A DNA stretch of 64,000 nucleotides. It comes from Lichenostomus cassidix. Its lineage: Eukaryota; Chordata; Aves; Passeriformes; Meliphagidae. A program made the position numbers and the translations under genes. Below are positions 13,760-27,135 of the stretch, piece after piece. The notes under the pieces were generated by a model, which was given only the letters and a program-made list of their open reading frames with translations, did no database searches and had not been told where the DNA came from. Each line of letters opens with the position of its first letter. The first letter of the stretch is position 1. The DNA is taken from contig CM039182.1 of the NCBI GenBank assembly GCA_008360975.2, positions 31,235,566 to 31,299,565 of the forward strand. Reading direction: 5' to 3'.

Positions 13760-16043
13760 GTAAAAGCAAGCTATGTTTTTTTCCATTTGTTTGCTTTAAT
13801 TACTCCTTCCACTGTGGGGAGAAGTGGTAGCATTGATGGCCATTCTGTTGGAGGACTTTGGCACCATTGTGATTCCAAGCTAACCTGACTGCTGCGGGGT
13901 TCAAGCCCTCTGTGCCCTGCACTACCTCTGTGTTTCCCATCAGTGCTGGGCAGGAGGAAAGGCATGACAGTAACACAAACATTTGTACTATTCAATATTA
14001 ACATGCACAGGTATGCTTACAAAGATAGAAAGTGCATTTACTGCACCAGCTTTAGCCAGTGGTGAACTTATGAAAAAAACCTGTACATGCTCTAAAGTCA
14101 AAGCTCTTTCATTCAATGTTGCTCAAAAATTTTGCTCTGCTCTAAATTTGGGTTGACCATGTCCATTTTCCCACAAAGGGCATTTACATACCTGGGTGCT
14201 CAGGCAATGGCTCAGCAGCCTCTGTATGGATTCCTGTAGTCAGGCATAAAGAAAGGAATTAAAGAGCAAGGGTAATGTGTTGTTTGTTGTTTTGTCTTTT
14301 GCCCTTTCCCTGTGTAAGGTTCTGCTTGGTGGGTGGAAAGAAGAAGGAGAAAGAAGACATGAGAATGAACAGGCACATCACAGGTTTTGTGTAGCCTCCT
14401 TCCCCCCAGATCCCTGGTTATCCCTGTCTGTCACCCCAGGAATTTGTAGTTAGATCCTCAAGCCCAGCGTGAGTCAGCTTCCCTGGAGCAGTGGAAGTGC
14501 TGGAGCCGTCAGCCTGTTCGTGTCAGCGAGGCAGACCGTGATGAAGGCAGCCAGAACTGTACACTTTCACCTTCCAGCAAGGCATTCACATGTACTTCCC
14601 TGAGCACAGCACACATGAAGGCAGAGCTGGGATGTCAAAAGGGTAAGAGTTCCTTTAAAAAGGAATACTAACCAATGCCAGAGAATAAAAAAAAGCAAAA
14701 AAGCTGTGTCAGAGCTGCAAATTGATTGATTTTGATGGTATGGACTGATTTAAAAAGATATTTGTAAGAAAGGAAGAATAGCTGTGGTTTTGTAGCTGAG
14801 CAGCTGACTATGAATACAGCACTGTGTTCTTTTTTCTATTTTTCATAACATATTATAATACTTTTAATGGACAGCTGGGGAAGTTAGACATAGTTTTTAG
14901 AAAAGGTGTTTCATATACATTGCGGTCCCACTTCAGTCTGTGTTTAGTGAAAGAATATATGTGTATATATTTGAATTAACAAATTTCTAAGCTTTGTAGT
15001 TCAAAAAACTCTCTTTTCTCACCCACTATTCTGAGCCATGGGTGTTTGTGGCTTACCACAAATTCCTGTGCAGACACTGCCTTTAATATATTTCTGGTTA
15101 AGGTATTTAAGTTTGGTTTGTTTTTTTTTTTAATTATAATAAGAAAATCAAACTATGCCTAATCCAGATGGAATACATTTCATGGGTTTGTGGCTTTATT
15201 TGTGTTGTATTTCTCATGGTTAAACTCAGCATTCTCATTTAAGGAGGTTTTTTTTATGAGACATAAAATCTTTCACCTTTGCCCAGACTGCTACCTTTCG
15301 GTTCAGGATAATCTATTTCCTTTTGAAAGACAAGTGTTTATCCCTCTGATGTTTCTTCCAGACATTAATGTTTTCAAGGATATCAAACAAAATCATAATT
15401 TTGTTATGACCATTACTTCTTAAACAACAGGGTGGAACACAGAAAAATGTCAGAGAAATAAGGATTAATTTCTGCAGGTTTTATAGGCAAATGCCAAATA
15501 ATTTAAAAACCAGCTGAAGCCCTATGCTGAATCTGATCTTGCCAAAATTCTCTATTAACACTATAAATAAGGGAAGAAAAAAAAAAAAAGAAAAAAAATT
15601 AAAACTACAATTTCAAACATGACTCTTTGGGAACTGGTATAAAATTTCAATGAGTTTGAAGGTTTTTTAACAAATTTTAAGCTAGTAAATTTTCTCCTTC
15701 GTATAAAATCTGTGGATCATTTATGCTAAGAAACTATAGTGGTTATCTGAGTAAAATTTATAGAGTTCTAGGTAAAAACTCTGGTTTTGTTGGTTCCAGT
15801 AGCACAGCAGTTCTCCTTTCTAAAGTGACATTGGGGAATAAAAATGTCATTATGAACACTTCTGCATCTGGAAATTGCTGCAGAAAATACTGCCTGATAG
15901 CCTCTGATTCTTAAGAAACCTGTTTCCCACTCTCCTTCAGACTCCAGGCTAGCGAGTGCTCCCTTTTGGCAGCTGAGGCCAGCACAGCTCTTGATGACAC
16001 TGCCAGTTGTTAGTGCATAAGTTATCCCTTTTTTCTTTGACAG

Positions 16044-16231
16044 GATACCCTTGAGCTGTGTACCAGAGGAGGGGAATTTAAAAAGCATCCTTTTTAAACC
16101 CTGTGCGCTTTTTCACACCCGTGTTGCTGGGAGACTGAAGTTTGGCCCTGGGGGCTGGAACGGAAGGCTCAGGACCAGAGATCTCAGCAACAGTCACTGT
16201 CCTCAGCGACTCTTTGGAGGCCCACGAGAAG
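16044..16231 (+). pseudogene. DNAH11: DNAH11 ghost exon I
   Basis: Acceptor gacag and donor AAG|gtgagg are present. It reads DTLELCTRGGEFK, shifts at an A-run (16080-16084) to SILFKPCALFHTRVAGRLKF and GPGGWN, and shifts again near 16191 to TVTVLSDSLEAHEK. The match is dynein DTLEMC..E.EFK.ILFALCYFHAVV..R.KFG..GWN ... INVLYNYLEA. Two frameshifts and several altered conserved residues. Confidence 0.88.
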
Positions 16232-17535
16232 GTGAGGAGGAGTGGTCGGGTAACCACACACCAAGGTCGTTTCCACTCAATCCCATGTTTGTACTGAGTA
16301 AGGTGTTCCCCTTATTCTTTCCCTGAAGCTGTTATTTAAGTGGCTGGTGTTATATGATGCTGTTGCTGAGTATGAAAATAAATCAGATCAAAGGGGGTGA
16401 GGGGTTGTGGGGGTTTTTTCCGGCTGTGGATGCTTGAACTTTGTAATATAGGTCAAACCAGTTCCACATCAGTAGCTGGGGGGAAAAAAAATGCCCTTCA
16501 TTATGTTAACAAAAACAGGGGTTTACATGTGCATATATGCCAAATTCATTAGGCAGGTAATGAAGCATTTGCACAAATGTAATTACAAACAGCAATTCTG
16601 ACAGTTCATAACACTGCATTAATAATCACTACAATTAGTTCTGATGATGGAAGCAATTTACAGCACGTCACATGTATAAATAATGGTGCATTTCCTGAAT
16701 GTGTCATTATTATGTATTAAGGATGCCACCTTGTTGTGACTTTCTCAGTAATGTTCCCCTTGAGTCAAAGTTAAGGGTACATGAGTGATTTTTTTTCTGA
16801 GCTACAGCATATTTCATACTTGTATAGTTTAAACACTGAGTTGAGGTCATTTGTGTAAGTTCTGTATGTGAGAATGTGAAATGCCTAAATAAAAGGCAGT
16901 AATTATTTGTTACTGAATGGTATAGGATATTATTGAATAGATCCTCCCATTTTAGTAACCTAAATAAATTTCAGAGATATTTATAAACAAAAAAAAACAG
17001 ACAGAAGTGTTACCCCTCGATGATATGCTTTTCTCCATATCTCCCAGCTAGTATTTACTCTTAGAAATTCATTTTCTTTTTGTCTTCATACCCCTACTAC
17101 CCTTTATTTAGTTAGTAGGACATCAAGCTGTTTTTCCCTTTTGTGGTACTTCGTGTCATAGTGAAATAATTGCTTAATTTTATTATGATGATTTAATAAT
17201 GTTTCCCATTTAGGAAACAAGTCTATAAAATCAGCTTATTCCAACCCTTAGTTTTCTTTGCTAATAAATCTTGCTGCTTTAAGCTGTTCTTTTCAAACCA
17301 CAATTCATAAGCTGGATAATTCATTTTGCTAATTAATGAGAGGGAGGATTCTGATGGCAGGGAATACTAGAAAGGTCTGTGAGAGCAAGAATTATTTCTT
17401 CTCTCCTCTTGGTAATATTGCTTATTGGCCTTTCTCATTGTATAGCTTAGTGATTCATTACCCTGTGGCTTCATAAGGATTTATTTTAATGTAGATACTG
17501 GAGGGAGAAAAAAGACAATAGTTTTTTTTTTAAAT

Positions 17536-17586
17536 GTGACTTTGTGTATATATATGTACGTCTATGACCTTGTGTGTACACACATA

Positions 17587-17633
<47 letters not shown>

Positions 17634-17705
17634 GTGTGTGTGTATATATATACATATGCATATATATATTTATACACACACACAAACACACATATATATA
17701 TATAA
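17536..17705. repeat. AT/GT-rich compound microsatellite
   Basis: A long alternating TA run (about 17590-17630) is flanked by TG/CA dinucleotide blocks and further short TA runs. It creates tyrosine/isoleucine-rich spurious open frames on both strands. It lies in an intron of the dead dynein gene. Confidence 0.95.
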
Positions 17706-18215
17706 TCTTCCCATTTATTATCCTTTGGGGACAACTTCCTTAAGACAAATAGGGATTGATCAGAAAGCAGAAAGCATAAACAGGGCAACTTGAGCTAGCC
17801 CATCACCTTGCAGAAATTGCCATAACTCCATTATAACTTCCATCAGTTTAGAGTGTGGAATATTTAATTTTGAATCTCAGTTTTTTCTGCTGCTAAGAAA
17901 AACCCCAGCACACCAACCTCCAATATTTAAGGTCTCCTCATGTGAAGTACAGGTAGCCTGATCCTGCCTCATTGTCCCACTCTTGCCCTCCACCTTCTGC
18001 TCCCCACACCCATGTTCATGGAGTTGTTGAGTGTTGTAAAGGGGGGATGTAGATTCTGTGCTCTCCATTATCCACCCCCCAATAATGGTTCTGTGGGTTT
18101 TTTGGGTACAACAGACCAACTTTCTATAGAATACAATGGCAATTATGTGAACCTGACAGCCAAAAATATTTTTAATGCAAACTCCGATGTCGCTGTTGAG
18201 CAGCTAGCAGAGTAA

Positions 18216-18470
18216 TGAATGCCTCGGTTCTCGGTGGCAAGAAGGAATGACCTTTATTGTTTTGATTTCATCACATTTATAAAGTTCTCAAAAGTCACCC
18301 AGATTGGTCAGTCAGAAGCCTTCCCCCAGGCCTGATTGGCCAGGCCTGCACTGTCCAAGTTCTGGGACACTGTTCCAAAACATCCAAACTTTATCTTTAT
18401 TTACAAAAACACAAGAAAACTTCCCATGGGAAAAACTGTGCTAGCCACACTCCATAGTTTTCTCACACTC
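18216..18470 (-). mobile_element. Probable endogenous retrovirus LTR (solo or fragment)
   Basis: On the minus strand there is, in order, a CCAAT box (ggccaatcagg, near 18331-18345), a TATA-like tataaa near 18277, a polyadenylation signal aataaa near 18256 and a terminus ending in ..ggcattca at 18216. That arrangement is typical of a retroviral LTR. The outer end is set only loosely, at a TGTGAG-like start near 18470. I see no adjacent retroviral coding sequence or primer-binding site, so a solo LTR is likely. I could not pair target-site duplications. Confidence 0.6.
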
Positions 18471-19824
18471 ACAAAAATGTCCCTTTTATATCACCAGCTT
18501 TGATTATCCCAGTATAATCAATGTCCCAGAAGTGTGCAGCTGAATGAGCTTGTAATGCATTAGAATATTGATATACTCTTCTAAAAGACAAAGGAAAAAG
18601 CAATTTCTTGAGATAAATATATATGAAATTAGAAAAACATTAAATGACTTTTTGTTGCCGACTAAGAGAAAATCAGGTTTATTCTAACTGCAAGAACGTT
18701 TTGTTCTAAATCCAAGTTGTTGCCATTTTTCACAGGAATTCTCTGTTCAGCCTTCTCATCACAAACATGTAGCATTGCATATTATATTCCAGTGGCTTTA
18801 TTTTTTTTTTTTTATTCTTTTTCCATTTTCTTTGAACCAGTTTAAAATAAAGATGGATTAGCATTTCACATAATCAAATTGCTGCATACAAGTTTATGTA
18901 CCAAGCAGGCTGGAATAGCTGCAGCTATTTTACTTGTTCTGTTCTGTCACATCATGCAATATTTAAAGCCTATAATTAAGTTTTTACTTGAACTGTTGGG
19001 AGGCAAATACTGCCCCCAAGGGCATAAAGGTTCCTGTCTGCAAAGGTTTCATCACAAACTGGCATATTTTGCCAACCAAAGGGGAGCAAAAAGAAGCTTC
19101 AAATGCTGTGAAGCCAAATAAAGGAGAAAGAGAGTGGTTCCTTGCATAAAATGTTTTACCACCCTTAACCACATGCTTTATCTGTGGCATTATGACTAGA
19201 ATTCTACAATAAACTTAGTGCTTATATGATGTGGCAGTAACGGGATTAATAATAATTCAATTTTTACCAAAGTTCTTGAATACTTCCCAAATTCAAATAA
19301 TGTAGAATTTCAGTAACTAAATGTTCCCTAGTGAGGAGATATAAAAGACTGCAATCAGATACAAGTTTTTTATTTCTCTTCCAAGAAAGGCACAGTAGGT
19401 TACCTTCCTGTCACTCACAAGAATTATGTTTTTAAAGGTCTGTATGGGAAAATATATGCATTTGTTCATGAAGTTATGTTCTCTCATATCATGTGGTGTT
19501 TTGAAAATGTGGTTTTCTCTTCAATTTTTTTGTAGGGGTTAAGGTAGAAAAGATTAATCTCGGATAATACATTTTACACCATTACTGAATTTTAGTCACA
19601 AATTTGCTGGTTTTGCTCAGATACCCCTCACTGAAATAAATCTGGTTTCAATGTTATTTGCTGAACAAACCAAACCCAGAAATGCAAATGTATAACCATT
19701 AAGCTTTCTGAAAGGAAATAGTTGGATTTCTGCTGTGTCTTTTAACAGCATTTTTTCTGAACAGCTTTGGTTTGTTCTTTAAGCAGCTGACTTGTTCTAT
19801 TCAGTGATGCATTCTATTCCCCAG

Positions 19825-19948
19825 GCGGATTCCACGGGAAGACTTGCCTTACCTCCTCAGTGAGATCATGTAAGGTGGCCACGTCACAGGTGCCTGGGAC
19901 TGCAGGCTCTGCTGGAACTGTCTGCAAGAATTCATCAGCCCACTCCTG
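19825..19948 (+). pseudogene. DNAH11: DNAH11 ghost exon J
   Basis: Acceptor ccccag and donor CTG|gtgaga are present. It reads RIPREDLPYLLSEIM, a TAA stop at 19871-19873, then GGHVTGAWDCRLCWNCLQEF. This is the dynein block [28 protein letters not shown], in which the stop replaces the conserved Tyr of IMYGGH. Confidence 0.92.
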
Positions 19949-20837
19949 GTGAGAATTTCATACATGCCTAAAGCTCTTGCATATGTATAAATTATGTTCA
20001 ACCTAAGGCAAAGAGAGGACCACAGGCTTTCTCATCTATGTGGGCCCACCTGTAGCAAGGTCTTGTCTGGCTGTGGGGGAATCAATTTGACAATGATTTA
20101 TTGTGAGCAGATTTTGGCTGAAAGGGTTTGCGAGTTGGCATACAGCTTGTTTACTTTTGCAAGTACCATTAACTGGTAACTTGAATTCACTACTTCATAA
20201 CACTGCTTGTTTAGTGAGCTCAATGACATTGGATACACTTAGGTCTCCATTTTCCTGGGAAAACTATTTTAAGGTGTTTACATTTAGAAAGGTTTGGGCT
20301 GGCATGGGGAAGTATCTTTTATGGAACTGCATTTTAACTGATGGTACTGATAGACTCACCAGTTTCAGCAGTCCAAAATGATGGCACTACCCTCAGAACT
20401 TACACTTACTGTTTGCACATTTTCTTCCTCAAAAAAAAACCAAACCCAGATGGGAAATATTATACATTTCCTTGCACCTTTCTCTGTCTGAAATAGGAAA
20501 AATAGCTTGTAAGACTGTTTTTAATTTTCCACTACCCTCTCACACATCTGTTTCTGTAGCTTTGTCAGGTTATTGCCAGCTGACATATACTGAATCATTC
20601 AGATTTCATTATTGAGTTTTCATCCTGGACAGCAGTGTATGTGGAGCATCCATGACTCCAAAGTGCCAGATTGCCGAAGTTGCTTCTAATCAGCAGCAAA
20701 TGCTAGAATTTTTGAGGCTACAAAAAGGAAACGTTGCTTTAACTTTAGTTATAAGAAGTTTTGCATGGAAACTACTTTAATCTGCTTTCATATACACACA
20801 GTTATATCAAATGTGGATGTTTATACAGAGGTGTGTA

Positions 20838-20885
20838 CATATATATATATATGTATTTTATATATATATATATATAATATTTTAA
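20838..20885. repeat. AT-dinucleotide microsatellite
   Basis: Alternating TA runs interrupted by gtatttta. Intronic, with no visible role. Confidence 0.9.
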
Positions 20886-23512
20886 AAGCCTGTCTGCTTC
20901 TCCTTAGCTGCTGAAGGCACTTTAGAGAACTGATTGTACACAATCTGCTAAAAACAGCCAAGAGACTGTTCAAGCACCCTTTCCAGACTTGTTATTTTTT
21001 GTTGTCCAAAGGTAAAAAGCTTATTTATGAGGGGGGAAAAAAATACCATGTTATGTGTGAGCAGGCCATTCGTGGAGCCTGGCTAAGCTGGGGAAAGTGC
21101 CCCTTTCACCCCTGGCAGTGGGCTGAATCCTGCCTTTGGGCTGTGAGTGAGAGGAGCAGGCTGGTGTCTCCTTGGTCCCAAACAAGCAGGTTTTCATATG
21201 TCAAAGAGCCACACTCAGATGAAGGCAATTGGAAGTAACTGCTCAGAAGAAGATGCCCAAGAGTAAGTTGCCATGGTGATGGAAAGGCTAAACACCACTG
21301 TACTCCCGACCTCGAAAGAGGCTGATTTCTCCACATGACAGCTGAGGTCACAGGGGCATGGTGGGAAGCTCATCCTGCCGGCTCCAGCTCTGCCTCTAGC
21401 CCATGGATAAGTAAAGAATTACTGCTTTACTACTTTAGGTAGTCCATTAACCTTCACAAGCCTGAACTTTCATTCAAATAATTGCAAAATAAGTATAGGT
21501 GGTGAAACCTGAACAGAATCACTGCTATTTGTATGGCCTTTGGAAAGTTTAGGGACCCAACCCTGAGCGTGGATCCACTGGCATTTCAAACAGTCAGATA
21601 TCTTTCTGAGCTTCTTGCTGTAATTGGAAGAAGTTAAAGCCCAGAATTACCATCAAAACCAGAACATCATTCAGTGACTGGCAGCCAAACGAATGTAAAC
21701 AGGATGGCCTTTCATCAGTGGCGGGGTTTTGTGTTCACTGGGGAGATTACTTTCTCTTTTTACCTAGTTGCCTTATGATGAGTTCTTTGAGCTATAATTT
21801 CATTCCACGAGGTCCTTTAGAATAACCCACTGTGCGTCAGCTTTGATAGACTTTGCCTGGTGTTAGACATAAAGACAGAAGGGCAACAAGTTCCTGCTAC
21901 ATACCCCAGTTCCCACAGCCTCCCTCTGTGCACATGACTCCCATGGATGCAGTAAAACCTGACTTAAGTGCCAGCAGAGAGACTGGTAAGTACAGATTTT
22001 CTGACAGAATTGATCTTCTACTCAAGGAAAATAACAGGGCTTTTTTCAAAACCTCAGCACTACTTCAAAGTGGCATCTTAAGATATAGCTCATTGTGGGT
22101 GAGGTTAGTGGTGCAAGTTCAGGCACAGGTAAATGGCTGGTTGCAGAACTAAAATGACTTCAGAAATAAGTGCTTACTGGTGTTATTTTGAGCAGTAGCT
22201 TGTTGTAGACTATTCTAAATGCCAAAAGCTGTTAAATGTTATTGTGATTTTGTGGAGTGGACCCTGCATTAGGAAGAAATAGCTTTTGTGACAAGTACCA
22301 CTTAGAGCTAGAAATATTTTTCAGCAAAAACAACGTCAAGTCTAGTTTAAATTGCAGACAGCTCTGTGACAATAAGTTCAGAGAAATTCTTTGAATCCAA
22401 TGACGTTCTTATAGCACAGGAGATGGGGAAGTCTGGAAAATAAATGTGATTGCTACAGCTTTCATTCCTATTTTATTTATCACTTTTTATTTTATTTAGG
22501 AGGTCAGCCCACTGAGAGTACATCTCAACAAAGTTCTGTCCACCTACATAAATCTTGATCTGCTCCAAAGTCCCAAGTCTTATCTTAAACATCCTGTCAG
22601 ATTTTCCTGCTCTATAGGAACAGTGAAGTTAATAGTACTTGGCTCAGTATTGAGCTGATTGAGACCTTAATTTTTTCTTCTCTTAAAATCATCACCTTTG
22701 TGTATCTCATTGAGGCCAAAGCAGCAGCACAAAATCCCATGCAAGACTCCTGCACTTGGAGAGATGAAGTACAATAGCTTGATTTTCTTTTCTGTTCCAG
22801 CTCCTGGCTGCTAACAGCCAGGCAAAAGAGAACAGAAGGGACATCGACACATAAAGAAATGTCCTCACTGGCAACCATTTCTGTGGGAATTGGATTGGGA
22901 TCACTGTTTCTGACAAGTTGCTCATATTCTGACGTGTGATACCCCAGTTTCACACTCCATTTGCCTGTCTTATGAACCTGTCTCTCCCTGTGACCTCTTT
23001 AAAGTTGTTACGAATGCAGTGTGTTTGTGCAAAGCCCCAAATTAGTGACACACTGAATAGAACTGATGCTGTGGCTCATGATAATACATGACAGGGTTGA
23101 GGTGAGTTGAGGCCCCAGTCCTTCCTCTCCCACAGGTATTCTGTGTGACTGTCTCCTCTCTCAGACTCATCTGCAAAATGGCATAATCATACTTGCTTGG
23201 CTGTTGAGGGGATGCAGACATTCAGTACTTCAAATACACTTGCCTCAGTAGTGGCAGTCCATAAAATAAACACAAAACATCCTCATGAAGGAAGCAACTG
23301 TATTTCAATCCTGCAGAAAATGGGGATGTGTGGGAATTATGCAAAGAGTTACCATGCTGGGAATTCTTGGGTAACTCTGTTCCATTGTATCAGAAAGCGC
23401 AGGTGTCATGTCCGCAGTCTTGAAACAATTTCCAAAATCTCATAGATACAGAAGAATGTTTCAAGAACTTGTGTCAGCATTATCAATAACATTATTGATT
23501 CTTTTACTGCAG

Positions 23513-23742
23513 CTTGAAGAGGAACTGGCACCATGTTTCTCAGCCCCAGCAAATTTGGATTATGATGGATACCATAAAGACATAGATGAAATGCCTCCAT
23601 CTGAAAGCCCTGTACTGCATGGACAGCATCCCAATGCTGAGATGGGATTCTTGACAACATCAGATAATCTCTTGGAAACTCCTTTGGAAATGCAACACAT
23701 GTACAAATGGGAGAGGGATCAGGCCAGTCTGCAGAGAAAAAG
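23513..23742 (+). pseudogene. DNAH11: DNAH11 ghost exon K (frame still open)
   Basis: Acceptor actgcag and donor AAG|gtgaag are intact and the 230-base exon has no stop. It reads [38 protein letters not shown], then [20 protein letters not shown] and EMQ. It matches the dynein segment PGF..PPNLDY.GYH.YIDE.LPPESP.LYGLHPNAEIGFLT. The conserved LYGLHPNAEIGFLT appears as [14 protein letters not shown]. Confidence 0.92.
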
Positions 23743-25803
23743 GTGAAGTTCTTCATCCAGTGTGTTGTCAGTGTTGGTAATGACAGGTGGAATATCTATC
23801 TTGCTGTGTTATTTCAGCAATAGACTTTATTTCTAGGAGGAAAAAAAAAGCCATCAAATTAGAAAATATCAGATGAGAGTTAATGGTTATGATATTGCAC
23901 CAGGCTGGCCAAGGTGTACAACACTAGGGAGATATTTGGACCAAAGGGATTTGGACCAGAGGAACACCTAACCTGTTATACAGATCATTTCTTTTTCACA
24001 CTGAATTAATTGTGGGGTAGGAAACAAGGTATGGATCTATCTCACTTCTTTTTTTTTAATATGCTTTTGTAAGTGCAGCAACAATAACTTACTAAGTAAA
24101 GGGCATGGTTGGTTGAATTGGTGGGTTCAGTCTTGACCTCTGTCCTTTGTTTCCATCTCCTGCATGATAAAACCCCTTAGGGCTGCTTTCCTATTCCTTC
24201 CCACCTGTGCCAAGCATACCAAGTCCCTCCTAGCCTGCAGTCCTGACGTTTTCTGCTGCATGCACAGCACAGCGCAGCTTAGCAGAGGTGTGCAGGCTTT
24301 CCACACCAAGAAGAGCAGCTAAGCACAGCGTTCTCCTACTGCTTCCCTTCCTGGGCACTTGATCTGAGCAGAAGCCTTGTGGCTGCTCCAAGAGACTTTC
24401 CTTGCAAGCAGTAACAGAAGTGGAGGTTTTCAGAGAGTTTTAGTTTTCTGATAGTCTGAAGAGGTGAAATCTGGCCAAGGAGGCTGTCTGACCATCTGTT
24501 AGCCTCAGCACCTCACCACAGAACCTGGAGTTTAGCAGAACATTAATACAGATAAACTATCAGATGCTGGGTTAAAGGGACCAACCCTAATACAAGGATA
24601 GGGTTTGTCACTTAATATGGAGTTAACCGGGACATTGTAGTTCTGTTCATAGTCAAGACACACATGGATACATTAGTACAGCCAAACTCATTCCAGAAAA
24701 ATGTAAAAGAATGGGTTTTAAGCATGGAACATCACGGGTGCTGTGCTTAAGAGGTTAAATGAATAAAGGAGCACGGAAGTAAAATGCAATCACAAATCTC
24801 AGCTAGTTCTGCTTTCAGATCTCGCCATCTTCTATATCTTCCTTTGAGCGTAGATCTGAGAAGCTATGTCCTGATGCCACAAAGCCTGGCATATGATGAG
24901 ACTGAGCCTTCAGCTCCTTATCCTTACCACAGTTAATTAAAGTACCCTGTGACTGCCACTCTGGTTCTGCATCTTTCCATCCCTTTCTTTACTTGCTCGT
25001 TTCCCTCTGAGCACTCGTTTTTATTTTTTTCCCTCTTATCACTATCAGATCATAGAGGTTTTGCAGGAGGAAATGTGACAGCTCTGCATGCAAGTAGCCA
25101 AACATTGCTTCATCTCCTGGGGGGAGCTTGTGCTTTTCACACTCAGTTCCTATCCACTTTAGGGAGTCTGGACTATAATATATGGCATTCATCATTAAGT
25201 CTGCCAAAACTAGGGCTGGAACAGAGGCTGAGCTGCATTAATGTTGTGATTTCAATACCTGCCCATTAGTACTGTTATGAGTTGTTCTTCATTTATGTTC
25301 TGTCTCAGTTCCAGAGCAAGCTTGCAGGGAGAGAGGCTCTTTTGGGGGTGAGACATGTTTGTGCCTGTGCCTGTGCTGTTTTTCCTAATGCCTGAGACAG
25401 CAAGGACTGTGGGTGGTGGAGGGGGTGATGGAAGCTATTAGGTACCGGAGAAATATAAATTACTGACCACACTTGACTCAAAATCAAGACAGTTCTGGGG
25501 TCCATCCTAGTAATAGCAGTCATCCCAAGTCCAGGGACAACGTGTTTTGTAGGCTTCAAGGGTCAATGCTACCTGAAAATGTAAAGCTAAATAGAAGCTG
25601 CTAAGTCTTAAGTGGTTTGCAATAATTCCTCTCAATAGTACTGCCAAAAAAAGCAGCAAAGGTGAGGGAGGGAGCATCTCTGTTTTTTATCTAAGAAAAT
25701 GAGATATTTGTGCTCTTCTGAAGAAATCAGACTTGAAAGTAGAAGAGTCAGAAAGAATTGATTGTTGGGATTTCTATTGGCTCTGTTGTATTGTCCTGGA
25801 CAG

Positions 25804-25986
25804 GTTAAGAATGTCCTGGATGATATTCTGGAGATGCTTCCTGGGAAGTTTAACAGCAAAAATCATGCAGGAAGACAATTGCCTGGAGACTATATGCCCT
25901 TACTTGCCTTGAAGAGTGTAAGATGGTAAACCTCTCCCTTTGAGAGATCCACAGGTCTTTTAAAACAGCTGGACCTTGGGCTGAAG
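25804..25986 (+). pseudogene. DNAH11: DNAH11 ghost exon L
   Basis: Acceptor gacag precedes 25804. It reads VKNVLDDILEMLPGKFNSK, then loses frame near 25855-25870, and resumes as ECKMVNLSL, a TGA stop at 25941-25943, EIHRSFK, and after an A-run shift near 25963 QLDLGLK. The match is dynein VKAVLDDILEK.PE.FN ... FQECERMN.L..EMRRSLKEL.LGLKG. The expected donor reads AAG|gcaaat, so the GT appears to be GC. Confidence 0.85.
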
Positions 25987-26103
25987 GCAAATTACTTATT
26001 AACTTTACTGTTGCTCTTCTATATATTTCAGGGTTTTATGTGGCTTTTTTTGGGAATGAAAGAATAGTTATTCTTTATGTAAGCTTTTTATTATTCTCCA
26101 AAG

Positions 26104-26219
26104 AGGGAGCTGATTTTTTCTTCTCACATGGAAGAGCTGCAAAGCACACTCTTCTGTGATGTTGTGCCAGACACGTGGGCTGAGCCAGCATATCCATCCA
26201 CACACAGCTTTGCCCACTG
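26104..26219 (+). pseudogene. DNAH11: DNAH11 ghost exon M (frame still open)
   Basis: Donor CTG|gtaagt is a perfect consensus; the acceptor is ccaaag. It reads RELIFSSHMEELQSTLFCD and VVPDTWAEPAYPSTHSFAHW, matching dynein GEL..T..ME.L..ALFYD.VPDTW...AYPS..GLA.W. There is no lesion in this exon. Confidence 0.9.
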
Positions 26220-27022
26220 GTAAGTACCCCACAGTGACAGGGTTTAGCTACTATGCACTACTAACTATTCCAGTGACTTAAGCCCAGCAGCTTTGTCCCA
26301 TTCATTTTTCTTCCAAATTTTGTTCTAATGAAAGTCAGTTTTTCTTTGAAGTGGGTTTTGTAGAAATGCCAAGCACTTTGCTGAAGCGGAGGCTTCGTCA
26401 CCTCCCTTTGTCCCAAGTACTGGGCATGTTCAGCATCTTGTGGGATTCCTTTTCCCTTAGCCTGTCACCAACAGTGGTTAGACATTGTTTTTGGAAATTC
26501 TTTTGATACCTCATGGCAATGTATGCTGCATCATGCCATTATTCAGAGCCTCTGTCAGACTCTTTTGTGTCCCAGATTTGCACTTTGCTCTGGCTTACTG
26601 GAAGTTTAAATGCATCAATGAAGATGGCATCAGACAATTTGTATTTAAGAAGCCATCAGCCATTAGCAAATTCTGGCAGTTTCTGAAGGTGTGTTAACAT
26701 GCCTCATGGTGATTTTCAGGTTTCTCCCCAAGACAGCAGATTTTACAAGACAGAGCATACTCACATTTTCTGCTGCCAGCAACTCACCTCATGCTGATCA
26801 CCTTCTCCAACTGATTTCAGACATACTTACATCAGGGAAACAACAAATTCCACTGAAACAATTCCTTTATACTTCCATAAGCTTATTCTTTCTGGTGACT
26901 TCAGCAATGTACTTTCTCTGTAGACAAAAGGACTCTCTACACTTGAAATCTGTAGTTTATTTTGTCTAAAAAAAGCAGTTCACATACAGTTAAGGCAGAA
27001 GCTATTGATGCTTCTCTTTCAG

Positions 27023-27135
27023 GGTTACTGATCTTCTCATGTGATGCCAAGAAGTTGACATCTGGACACAGGACCTTGTGCTGCCAGCAGTGGTGAAGCT
27101 TTCTGGCTTGTTTCATCCTCAGTCCTTTCTGACAG
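27023..27135 (+). pseudogene. DNAH11: DNAH11 ghost exon N with stop and lost donor
   Basis: Acceptor ctttcag precedes 27023. It reads VTDLLM, a TGA stop at 27042-27044, then [20 protein letters not shown] and [10 protein letters not shown]. The match is dynein ADLL.R..ELEAWT.DF.LP..VWL.GFFNPQSFLT. The stop sits at a place where the family often has Arg, so a CGA to TGA change is a simple origin. After ..CTGACAG the genome reads ggcagc, with no GT, so the donor is lost. Confidence 0.9.

Noticed and set aside
17486..17793. Tyr/Ile-rich open frames on both strands
   Set aside because: They are translations of the TA/TG microsatellite.
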